The position numbers and the translations under genes are program-made. The notes beneath the pieces were generated by a model. It did no database searches. It was not told the DNA's origin and worked only from the letters and a program-made list of their open reading frames with translations. Positions 42,844 to 50,760 of a DNA stretch of 64,000 nt are shown in pieces. This DNA is from Planctomycetia bacterium (GTDB taxonomy: Bacteria; Planctomycetota; Planctomycetia; Pirellulales; Thermoguttaceae), in assembly GCA_030537455.1 (NCBI GenBank), contig JAUNMR010000007.1, forward strand, positions 1 to 64,000, written 5' to 3'. How positions within the stretch are numbered: position 1 is the stretch's first letter; each line of letters opens with the position of its first letter.

Positions 42844-45516
42844 TTACGGTAGGTACAGAATTGTGAAGTCGTCTTTGATAATATACTTGCTTTCATACAC
42901 TGGAGTGTAGGTCCAACCATATTTCAAGTATTCGGTCTCATCGTTTTCTTCGGTCTCATTGGTCTTTTTGTTCGCTGTAGAGATTCCAATACTGTGTAAG
43001 TTCTCTATGAACTTAGTGAGGGCAAATTCCAGAACCCCATAACAAAGACCATAAGAGGGATCGTAGATCACTCCGTTAAAATCGATCAATGCATGACCTT
43101 GCCAGATGCTTTCCTTAGGTACGACCCCACCTTGCCCCAAGATATTCGGTTTGACTTTTAAGTAACGATCATTCTTGACGCGAAACGCCATCTTCTCCAC
43201 GGAAATTCCCTGAATTCTGAATAAATGATACGCGAGATCTCGCCATGCGTTGCATGTGCCATCTGTATAATATAACAACGAATCGACGCCTGAACCACTA
43301 ACAACTAACGTATACTCGTTGTTGCTCTTGTAAGCTACCTCACGTGCTAATGACGGGACTTGATCTACTAGATAATCAGTATCGCTTAATTTAGTGACGG
43401 CAAGTTCATCATATAATTTGTCTTTGAAATACTCACTCGAAGGCTCTTGACCGTAGTAAGTAAGTAGATCGCCATTAACAATAGCGCCGTTAACGCAATC
43501 TACTTTGTGAATCGACATTGCTGCGACGACATTCCAAATCGCTTGAAATACGGAGGCGTCTGTCGATGCATTCGCGGCATACGCCGACGAACAACCCAAA
43601 TGCATTAACGATAAATAATTAGTACATCCAGACAAAGGAGCCTTATAGGCGACGTATAAAGGATTGGAACTAGTGCCCATTTCGCCGAGTTCGTCGCGAT
43701 CGTCATCGCCGGAAATTTTAAACTCCCAGTCAATTTCAGAGCTTGAATCGTAATAAGCCTGCGTACAACCGAAGATAGACGCAAAGTTTGAGTTTAATTC
43801 AACGACACAGGGACTGTAGACGCTAACTGTTTGCCAGTCAGAATATACTGCGCTACCGTTAAGACGATTCCACTTCATACGCACTTGGTATGTTTGTGTG
43901 TAGTCCGATATGCCGTCCAAGGTAATCTGACATTTCATGGCGGCGTCGCTAGAATACGCTACCGGTAAGGTTTTGGTTGAATCGTCTTTATACCAGTGGG
44001 TAAGGTTTTTCCAGTTTGTGCCAAATGAGTCTGTTGAATCTGAAAGCAAATCCAGATTATCCAGGAACTTAACTGTGGAAACGCGAAAGACGTCGTTGTC
44101 TTTGATTCTCGCTTGAACGGATTCAGAGGAAACGTTGTAGGAGATATAAGAAAGCGGGTAAGACGCCGCGGAGGTGACCGAGATATCGATCGTTTCGTAC
44201 AGTCGTTCGACAATTGCGTCGTTATTGGCTTTGACGGTTAGCGTCGCAAAGAGTTCGTTCTCAGGGATTCGTACCGTGAAAACGCCAGAATAATTCGGCG
44301 TTAATAGAGTACGAGAGCCGTTGGCATTGTTTAGGTAGACGTTGTAATCGGCGTCGTAACCGTTAGCAGTCGCCGAACCGTCAAAACGTAGCGTTGCGTC
44401 GATAGCGTAATGTTTGTCCTCGCCGTAGCCGGAACCGGCGTCAACGCGCGCGACTCTGAACAACGCTTCGGTTTGTTCTTCTTCTGTGAGTAGGGTATAG
44501 CCTAGTTCGGAATCGTCGAGCACGGGATAGACCGTAATTATCCAGTCGTCATTGTCAACGATGGTTGCAGTTACTGAGGTATTGATATTATTGAAGGAAT
44601 AGAAAGTCTCCGGTTCAAAGTCGTAGTAAGGGGCACCCATAGTGAGCGAAACAGTTTCTAGAGACTCCGTCTGTCTATCGTCCACAGGTACAATGTAGAG
44701 CACAGCGGCGCCGCCGGAGTGAACGTAGCCGTTGGTAACGCTCGTAGAACCACCGTCATAGGGAATAAAGACGTAATAGTCATTAACCGAAGCAGTTCCG
44801 CCTAAGGTCACCGTCGCCATATATCCGTCGGGCAACGCAGGGAGCGTTACGGCAAGGTAGTCGCTAGAGGCGGGATCGCCTAGACTGCCGGGAAAGCTCA
44901 ACACAGAACCGTGTCCTTCGTGCAACGCGTAGTCGGCGCCTTCAGGAGTTGTGGCAGATGAGTCGCTACAATACCTGGTTACCTGAAACTCAAGATTCCA
45001 TGTAGGCACGCCTTCGTCAGTCGGCGCTTCAATCGGCTCCTCGTCGACATTGTCGTAATAAAGACACATTTGGTTCTTTTGAGCGAACGAAAGCGCCACG
45101 TACGGTTCCCCGAGAATGTAGAGACCTTGGTTGGCAAAGAGTTCGTCAGAGTCAGCGAGAGATTGTGAATCACAGAGATCTTGTTCTACAAGGGAAATTA
45201 CTGAGTCCGAGTCGGCGTTTACGTCGTGTAGTGAATCAAGAAAAGGCGTGGGGTATATGGGCGAGGCTTGCTCCGCTTCATACGCCTGAGCGATTTGTCG
45301 CAAGACATGCTGTTCGTAACTTGGCGATGCGCAGGACAAGCCTGAGGAGTCGAGTAATTCGCGCGACTCCAAGCCTTCTAGTCGGAGCTGGCGATAACCT
45401 GGAGGCGTGGTTTTTATTCTGCTTCGTCCCTGAATGACGAAGTTCATCTTGACGAGGTTGGTCACAACGACGAAGATCTTGGAAACAAAGACGTAAACTT
45501 GTGATTCGAATTTCAT
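42844..45516 (-). CDS. LEPR-type surface protein with Calx-beta domains and a transglutaminase-like C-terminus
   Basis: An 890-aa protein. The extended N-terminus carries LEGLESRELL at residues 47-56, the LEPR-type motif of planctomycete secreted proteins. Two Calx-beta-like domains follow, at about 190-325 (ending VTATIVDNDDW) and 330-475 (ending VQARIKDND). The C-terminal region has a papain-like/transglutaminase arrangement: TDGTCNAWRDLAYHLF (Cys755), WQGHALIDFNG (His808) and VIYDPSYG (Asp819). The order and spacing of Cys, His and Asp fit a transglutaminase-like catalytic triad. An exported enzyme that modifies or cleaves surface proteins is inferred. It is the first gene of an apparent operon with the two repeat proteins. 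GAGTAAG precedes the ATG. Confidence 0.75.
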   Translation of the reverse strand: MKFESQVYVFVSKIFVVVTNLVKMNFVIQGRSRIKTTPPGYRQLRLEGLESRELLDSSGLSCASPSYEQHVLRQIAQAYEAEQASPIYPTPFLDSLHDVNADSDSVISLVEQDLCDSQSLADSDELFANQGLYILGEPYVALSFAQKNQMCLYYDNVDEEPIEAPTDEGVPTWNLEFQVTRYCSDSSATTPEGADYALHEGHGSVLSFPGSLGDPASSDYLAVTLPALPDGYMATVTLGGTASVNDYYVFIPYDGGSTSVTNGYVHSGGAAVLYIVPVDDRQTESLETVSLTMGAPYYDFEPETFYSFNNINTSVTATIVDNDDWIITVYPVLDDSELGYTLLTEEEQTEALFRVARVDAGSGYGEDKHYAIDATLRFDGSATANGYDADYNVYLNNANGSRTLLTPNYSGVFTVRIPENELFATLTVKANNDAIVERLYETIDISVTSAASYPLSYISYNVSSESVQARIKDNDVFRVSTVKFLDNLDLLSDSTDSFGTNWKNLTHWYKDDSTKTLPVAYSSDAAMKCQITLDGISDYTQTYQVRMKWNRLNGSAVYSDWQTVSVYSPCVVELNSNFASIFGCTQAYYDSSSEIDWEFKISGDDDRDELGEMGTSSNPLYVAYKAPLSGCTNYLSLMHLGCSSAYAANASTDASVFQAIWNVVAAMSIHKVDCVNGAIVNGDLLTYYGQEPSSEYFKDKLYDELAVTKLSDTDYLVDQVPSLAREVAYKSNNEYTLVVSGSGVDSLLYYTDGTCNAWRDLAYHLFRIQGISVEKMAFRVKNDRYLKVKPNILGQGGVVPKESIWQGHALIDFNGVIYDPSYGLCYGVLEFALTKFIENLHSIGISTANKKTNETEENDETEYLKYGWTYTPVYESKYIIKDDFTILYLP

Positions 45517-45602
45517 CTTACTCTTTCATTTAATACTGTTGTAACCCTCTTACAATAGTATTGACCTTGGTCGACAAACCTTATCGAAGACCCTCTGCTG
45601 AT

Positions 45603-45631
45603 ACTGTAATATCACATAACTAATATGTCAA
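45603..45631 (-). promoter_or_regulatory. Promoter of the LEPR/repeat-protein operon
   Basis: On the minus strand: perfect TTGACA (45626-45631), 17-bp spacer, TACAGT (45603-45608). The predicted leader is about 80 nt. Confidence 0.65.
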
Positions 45632-45996
45632 GAACAAATTTATTGTTTATCAAAATAATATTAGCAATAATAACTACCTATATTTAAGTACGCATTACAT
45701 TAAAGGTAAACATTCCAGAATGAACGCCTTGTGTCCAGTCTGACGACATTTGTATGCTAATTAAAGTATTATATTCCAGAAGAAGCGTACTAGGTAACAG
45801 CAAGAGATTTAACTGATACACAATGTTCGAGAACAACGTGTTTCTACAGAACCAGAGCAAGGGCATAGCGGCAGACGCGCAACAGGTAAAAACGCGCAAC
45901 ATGCGTATTACAACGACCGCCGACGTTATAGGCGCCAGCGCAACGCCGAGGCGTGAGAATTTCAACAAAGACGTCAAGAAATTCACCCAAAAAACG

Positions 45997-46027
45997 TTCA
46001 GGTAGGACGTCTGACGTCCTACCTGAA
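45997..46027. promoter_or_regulatory. Perfect palindrome directly upstream of the umuC promoter
   Basis: TTCAGGTAGGACGT (45997-46010) and its exact complement (46014-46027) flank a CTG. On the minus strand it is followed by CGTTTTTT, so it could end leftward transcription. On the plus strand it abuts the candidate -35 box of umuC and could be an operator. Confidence 0.5.
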
Positions 46028-46055
46028 TTGCACGGGGGCGTTTCGGGTATAGAAT
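46028..46055 (+). promoter_or_regulatory. Candidate umuC promoter
   Basis: TTGCAC (46028-46033), 16-bp spacer, TAGAAT (46050-46055). It is weak at -35 and directly follows the palindrome at 45997-46027. Confidence 0.4.
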
Positions 46056-46178
46056 TAAGGACGTGACGCGCGTACGAAAATGGCTTTTTCCACGAAGGTA
46101 AAAGTCGTAACGCGCGTACGAAGCCGCACGTTGTCCACGATTGTAAAATCAGTGCGTGCCGAGCGTTGGAGTATGGAG

Positions 46179-47615
46179 ATGACGACGAAAATCATTGGAC
46201 TTATTGATTGCGACTGTTTTTTTGCGTCCTGCGAAAAGGTCTTTCGTCCGGACTGGAAGAATCGCGCGGTGGTCGTGCTCTCGAATAACGACGGCTGTGT
46301 CGTAGCGCGTTCGCCGGAAGCGAAACGCCTTGGCATACCGATGGGCGAGGCGTATTTCAAACTGAAGGATTTCGCTCGTCGTTACAAGGTGATTGTACGT
46401 TCCGCGAATTACTCTCTTTACGGCGATCTGAGTAGTCGGGTTGTCCAAACCCTGGAGCAGTGGTCGCCGCAGATCGACGTCTATTCGATCGACGAATCCT
46501 TTATCGACCTTACCGGGCGATTCTGCGACGCCGACGCGCGCCTGCACGGTCAGACGCCAGACGCCGAGACGCTCGCGCACGATTTCTATAAAAACCGACG
46601 TCGATACGACTTAGCCTGGCCAGAATGTCCGTGGCTGGGGGAGATTCCACAACAGACTGCGCGCGAGCTGGAGGAGCTGGCGCAGGAGATTGTCAAGACG
46701 ATCCCTAAATGGACCGGCATACCGGTTTCCCTAGGGTTAGGACCGACGCGTACGCTCGCGAAGGCGGCCAGTCGTCTGGCGAAGGATCGCGGACATTATC
46801 AGGGTCAGAAGTACGTCATGCTCTTCGACCGTGAGGAGCGCCTCACGGCTCTGAAGGAATTACCGATCGACAAGGTCTGGGGGGTCGGACGCCGACTACT
46901 AGCGACCTTTCAAAAGTCGGGTATTAAAACCGCGTACGATCTGGCGAAACTCGACACGGAGTTTGTGCGTAAATCCTTTACCGTCGTTCAGGAGCGCCTA
47001 GTGCGCGAACTGCGAGGGGAGCTCATGTACGACGCAGTCGCCGCGCCCGTGCCACAACATACCATGCAAATTTCAAGGTCGTTCGGCAAGACGTTGGCGT
47101 CTCTGGAGGAATTAGAACGACCAGTGGCGACCTTTGCCGCGCGCGCGGCCGCTAAACTTCGCGCGCGCAATCTTCTCGCTTCCGGTCTATTTGTATACGT
47201 CACAACCAATCGTTTTAATACAAACGCCCCGCAATATCATGGCGCAATGGCGTGTAATTTTCCGATCGCGACCAATTCCTCGCCCGAAATTATAAACGCC
47301 GCTATGAAATTACTGCACAAGATCTACCAGGACGGGTACGAATACAAACGCGCCGGCGTGATCGCCATGGACCTAAGCGATAAGAACGTCGCGCAACGTC
47401 AGCAGTTCCTATTTGACCCGGATCCAACACGACCGGAACAGATCAGAAAGCGCGACAACTCAATTAGCCAACTCGTTGACCAACTCAATAGTAAATTCGG
47501 TCAGGGCGCCGTCTTCTTTGGCACACAGGGAGTCAATCCCATGTGGACGCCAAACTCGAACTTCATTTCGCCCTCCTACACCACGGACTGGGACGCGTTG
47601 CCCTGCGTGCAATAG
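46179..47615 (+). CDS. umuC: Y-family DNA polymerase, UmuC type (Pol V catalytic subunit)
   Basis: A 478-aa error-prone translesion polymerase. Motifs: GLIDCDCFFASCEKVFRPDW (first catalytic Asp), VVVLSNNDGCVVARS, VYSIDESFIDLTG (catalytic Asp-Glu), a helix-hairpin-helix region (VWGVGRRLLATFQKSGI) and a little-finger domain. The C-terminus ends in the DUF4113 pattern (FISPSYTTDWDALP), usual for UmuC. GGAG lies 7 nt before the ATG at 46179; the ATG six bases earlier would leave only one nucleotide, and an open frame from 46080 lacks a ribosome binding site. No umuD lies next to it, so the partner is elsewhere or absent. Damage-inducible control is likely from family knowledge, and the upstream palindromes are candidates for it. 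Confidence 0.92.
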   Translation: MTTKIIGLIDCDCFFASCEKVFRPDWKNRAVVVLSNNDGCVVARSPEAKRLGIPMGEAYFKLKDFARRYKVIVRSANYSLYGDLSSRVVQTLEQWSPQIDVYSIDESFIDLTGRFCDADARLHGQTPDAETLAHDFYKNRRRYDLAWPECPWLGEIPQQTARELEELAQEIVKTIPKWTGIPVSLGLGPTRTLAKAASRLAKDRGHYQGQKYVMLFDREERLTALKELPIDKVWGVGRRLLATFQKSGIKTAYDLAKLDTEFVRKSFTVVQERLVRELRGELMYDAVAAPVPQHTMQISRSFGKTLASLEELERPVATFAARAAAKLRARNLLASGLFVYVTTNRFNTNAPQYHGAMACNFPIATNSSPEIINAAMKLLHKIYQDGYEYKRAGVIAMDLSDKNVAQRQQFLFDPDPTRPEQIRKRDNSISQLVDQLNSKFGQGAVFFGTQGVNPMWTPNSNFISPSYTTDWDALPCVQ

Positions 47616-47660
47616 AGCGTTTGCCACTTGCGCCGGAGGCGACGCGCTTCTTATAGACGG

Positions 47661-47688
47661 TTGTCAGCTTGACTATTACGCTTATAAT
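47661..47688 (+). promoter_or_regulatory. Promoter of pyrE
   Basis: TTGTCA (47661-47666), 16-bp spacer, perfect TATAAT (47683-47688). The expected leader is about 73 nt to the pyrE start at 47768. Confidence 0.65.
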
Positions 47689-47767
47689 TAGCGCAGTGCG
47701 TTCGCGGAAGCGGTGCGAGCGCGAGACGGCGCGCGGTATCTGTGCGCATTCACAAGGCGGAACGACC

Positions 47768-48328
47768 ATGTACGATAGAGAAGAATTAAAGAATTTCATT
47801 CGGGAAAACTCCCTTAAATTTGGCGACTTTATCCTCGCGTCGGGCAAAAAGGCGAAGTACTACCTCGACTGCAAACAGACGACCCTAGACGCGCGCGGCC
47901 TCACACTCGTGGGCGAAGGGATCTTGGAAATGCTACTGAGCGATCCGGCGTTGCCAGACGCCGTGGGCGGAATGTCGATCGGCGCCGACCCGATCACTGC
48001 CGCGGTTCTCACCGCCGCCGGCGCGCGCGACCTCAAGCTCAAGGGATTTCTCGTACGCAAAGAGAGCAAAGGGCACGGTACGAACAAGTACATCGAAGGA
48101 CCGGTCCAAGAGGGCAATAAAGTCGTTGTGGTCGAAGACGTTGTGACAACCGGCGGAAGTTCGCTCACCGCGATCGAACGACTCGAAGCGGCCGGAATTA
48201 AGGTGGAAGGCGTGATCGCGATTGTCGACCGTATGGAAGGCGGACGTGAGAACTTTGAGGCGCGAGGCTATAAGTTGCGCTCGCTCCTCACAATTAAAGA
48301 CTTCGGTCTGGAACCGCCAAAGGACTAA
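47768..48328 (+). CDS. pyrE: Orotate phosphoribosyltransferase
   Basis: A 186-aa enzyme that joins orotate to PRPP to give orotidine 5'-monophosphate in pyrimidine synthesis. Visible motifs: FGDFILASGKKAKYYLDCK at the N-terminus, GGMSIGADPI, GFLVRKESKGHGTNKYIEG (the catalytic-loop Lys) and the PRPP-binding VVVVEDVVTTGGSSLTAIE. The length is typical. The ATG at 47768 is chosen because family members begin at this point, AAGGCGG lies upstream, and the promoter TATAAT is inside the longer open frame. Monocistronic, with a strong terminator shared with the convergent DUF4091 gene. Confidence 0.95.
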   Translation: MYDREELKNFIRENSLKFGDFILASGKKAKYYLDCKQTTLDARGLTLVGEGILEMLLSDPALPDAVGGMSIGADPITAAVLTAAGARDLKLKGFLVRKESKGHGTNKYIEGPVQEGNKVVVVEDVVTTGGSSLTAIERLEAAGIKVEGVIAIVDRMEGGRENFEARGYKLRSLLTIKDFGLEPPKD

Positions 48329-48413
48329 TAACGACTAAGAGATAACAGACGTCATAACACGAGATATCGCACTGGCGTTCCACAACTCTCGAGATCAACG
48401 CCATTAAGCGTCA

Positions 48414-48470
48414 TAAAAAGGGACGGTCAAGCTTGGAATGGATCTTCAACGCTTGACCGTCCCTAATTTT
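48414..48470. terminator. Bidirectional terminator between pyrE and the DUF4091 gene
   Basis: A perfect 13-bp stem (GGGACGGTCAAGC at 48420-48432 with 48451-48463). TAATTTTAT follows on the plus strand and TTTTTATG on the minus strand. Confidence 0.88.
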
Positions 48471-48511
48471 ATACCAACGCTACATAACGCAAGTTACGCG
48501 ATTACAGTGTG

Positions 48512-50485
48512 TTATTTCACAACAAAGGTACGCGTAGTCTTAACGACATTGCCATCGAGCTGTGCAACGACGTCCACGACGTGCGTGCCGGCGTCGAAAT
48601 TGAGTTGCTTTTTGAAGAAACCGTCTTCGGAAACGTTTTGCTTTTCGTCGTTGATCAGCACGGTCGCGCCGGGGGTAGCGTAGCCGTAAAGCTCATGCAG
48701 AGCGGGTCCGAGCGCGGTCACGGAATTGTCCTCGGGGAACGTTTGAACCACAAGCTTGACCGGGCCGGTCGCGGCAATGATTTCATTCACAAGGGTTTGA
48801 CGCGTTTGATTAATGACCTGATAATCAGTCGTGGCGTGCTTCAGATCGGGCACAACGCGTCGCGCCAGCTCCATGGCGCGCGCTTTCGGGTCGATAAACC
48901 ACGCCTTTTCGGGGTCGAGGCTCTCTTTGATTTGCGCCACGGCGTTTTCCAGGAGTTTGAGATACTCGTAATCCTCAACGCTCTCGCGTTCCACTTCCCA
49001 ACGAATCGAATCAAGCGGACCGTCCTTGCCGTTATAGACGACGTGAGTGTCGCCCGGACCATAGTCGGTGGTCGGAGCGCCAAAGGCGTCGCCACGCCAG
49101 TAGTTGTAACCCCAGTGAAGATAGCCAATTAGGTCTTCGGAGTAATTCAGCCAGTGCAAGGTGCGCACACGCGCCGCGGGAAGATCCATAAAGCGGTTCG
49201 GATACGTTTCGCCAAAGGGATGGCAGCAGATATAATACCAGAATTCGCCCTGAGCGCGACGCGCTTCAAACGCGCTGCGCCAGCGGTCAAAGTGCGAAAG
49301 CTTAGGAACCCAGACCTCGAGGCGATCGGTGAAATTGATCGTTTCAATCGCGTCGATACGCTTGAGTTCCGGCTCAATGTCATGAACGCGCTGCGACGCC
49401 TCACGCCACGCTTCGATATCCGGAATATAGGGTTCGTCGGCGACATGAATCATAGCGCGGTCAAAGACGCCGCGTGCACGAAGAAGATCGCAAACCGCCT
49501 TGAGGTAAGGTTCCAGCCACTGGTCAATACCGACGTTACGACTTTCCCCGCTCTTTTTGTCGTAAACTTGGGCAACGCTGAAGTTTACAATATGCTCCTG
49601 ACGATTAATACCGCCGATATGGGTCAATTCCAAACGATCGTCGACGCCATATTTCTTCGCAAGGTCAAGGAGCTTTTCCAGATTCGAGAAATCAAAGCTC
49701 CAAGAGCCGTCCTCTTCGATCGTTGCGCTCACGAAACCACCGGGATAAATACGACACGGCAGTAACAGAACGTTCTGGCGATGCTCCGCCATATTGGCGA
49801 TATACTTCTCAAGGACGTCCCAATAGGCGTCGGATAAGAAATCGACATGATGACGATCCGCGATATTCCCGGGCGACCACCAGTTTGTCATATAGAGGTG
49901 GCGCGCGTCGGGCAATTCGAAGGGAAAGACGTCCAACTGCACCGGGATGGTCTGCTCGACCTGGTCGTTTTTGACCGTGAGCGTACCGTCATACCGACCG
50001 GGCTGAGCGCCCTTAGGGACGCGCACGGTGAGCCATAGCGCTTTGGCGGTATTGGCCTCCAGGTCGAAAGTCGGCTCTTCCAGAATCGGATCGGGCATAT
50101 CACAGGGCGCTTTGCGCGTAATAATCGCGTCCGCCATTGGGGTATTATGCACAAGCGGCACATACCCGACTTGACGCACGCGTAGCGCGTCCGCTGGAAT
50201 CGTCTGACCGTTCGCGTCGCAGCGCAACGGGGACAGACTCGCGACCAGTCCAGCGAGCGCTTGTTCGCTGCGAATACCGACCTGCGCCGATTCGTATTCA
50301 TTACTCGCGGCGCTCAGTTTAACGACGTCGCAATCCGGCGACGGCGTGGCGTCGTAAAAGACCTTGTCACAAACGTCGACCTGCCAGAGCGTGAACTCTT
50401 GCGCCAACGCTGGACACAGCGCGCCAACGAACGTCGCTGTCGTCAGCGCCAGGGAACGGGACACAGATAGAAGTTTACGTTTCAT
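48512..50485 (-). CDS. Secreted DUF4091/GH123-like protein
   Basis: A 657-aa exported protein with signal peptide MKRKLLSVSRSLALTTATFVGALCPALA. An N-terminal beta-sandwich (about 25-190: AASNEYESAQVGIRSEQALAG, ALWLTVRVPKGAQPGRYDGTLTV) is followed by a TIM-barrel-like part with MIHVADEPYIPDIEAW, the region where GH123-like enzymes carry Asp-Glu, and a DUF4091 segment (FWYYICCHPFGETYPNRFMD, YLHWGYNYWRGDAFG, SIRWEVERESVEDYEYLKLLE). A C-terminal beta domain closes it. An N-acetylgalactosaminidase-like or related glycosidase role is inferred. GAGGAGG 5 nt before the ATG at 50485 decides the start; the longer open frame upstream overlaps the promoter. Confidence 0.83.
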   Translation of the reverse strand: MKRKLLSVSRSLALTTATFVGALCPALAQEFTLWQVDVCDKVFYDATPSPDCDVVKLSAASNEYESAQVGIRSEQALAGLVASLSPLRCDANGQTIPADALRVRQVGYVPLVHNTPMADAIITRKAPCDMPDPILEEPTFDLEANTAKALWLTVRVPKGAQPGRYDGTLTVKNDQVEQTIPVQLDVFPFELPDARHLYMTNWWSPGNIADRHHVDFLSDAYWDVLEKYIANMAEHRQNVLLLPCRIYPGGFVSATIEEDGSWSFDFSNLEKLLDLAKKYGVDDRLELTHIGGINRQEHIVNFSVAQVYDKKSGESRNVGIDQWLEPYLKAVCDLLRARGVFDRAMIHVADEPYIPDIEAWREASQRVHDIEPELKRIDAIETINFTDRLEVWVPKLSHFDRWRSAFEARRAQGEFWYYICCHPFGETYPNRFMDLPAARVRTLHWLNYSEDLIGYLHWGYNYWRGDAFGAPTTDYGPGDTHVVYNGKDGPLDSIRWEVERESVEDYEYLKLLENAVAQIKESLDPEKAWFIDPKARAMELARRVVPDLKHATTDYQVINQTRQTLVNEIIAATGPVKLVVQTFPEDNSVTALGPALHELYGYATPGATVLINDEKQNVSEDGFFKKQLNFDAGTHVVDVVAQLDGNVVKTTRTFVVK

Positions 50486-50541
50486 AGCAACCTCCTCGCC
50501 TTCACTACATATTACGCGCAGAACTACTGCGCTTTGATAAA

Positions 50542-50570
50542 AGTATACCCGAGCGAAGAGCAAATTGCAA
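50542..50570 (-). promoter_or_regulatory. Promoter of the DUF4091 gene
   Basis: On the minus strand: TTGCAA (50565-50570), 17-bp spacer, TATACT (50542-50547), 57 bp before the start codon. Confidence 0.55.
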
Positions 50571-50624
50571 AGGCGCGCAACGACGAAGGCGCGAAAGCGT
50601 CGCACGGCGCAATAGCGCGTTGAT

Positions 50625-50652
50625 TTGACGTCACGCGCTAAATCGATATAAT
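50625..50652 (+). promoter_or_regulatory. Promoter of the MATE gene
   Basis: TTGACG (50625-50630), 16-bp spacer, perfect TATAAT (50647-50652). Confidence 0.7.
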
Positions 50653-50760
50653 CAAGGTAATTGCGTCGCGCAGTCGCTTGGCGTGGCTACGCTGAGGCAA
50701 GGAGGTAGAAACTCGGCGGTAAGAGAATCCGCGTATAAGCGTCGGAGCGAAAGCAGAGCA

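Larger units (their letters stand above)
45517..46178. other. Divergent intergenic region with control elements
   Basis: This 662-bp region lies between the minus-strand LEPR operon and umuC. An AT-rich part at 45540-45700 contains the operon promoter. The right part holds a perfect 31-bp palindrome (45997-46027), a candidate umuC promoter (46028-46055) and two copies of a 13-bp repeat. Short open frames (45684-45986 minus, 45823-46005 plus) show no convincing coding features. Confidence 0.6.

Noticed and set aside
45684-46005. Short frames on both strands before umuC
   Set aside because: They overlap the control elements, have no motif, and end in the palindrome region.
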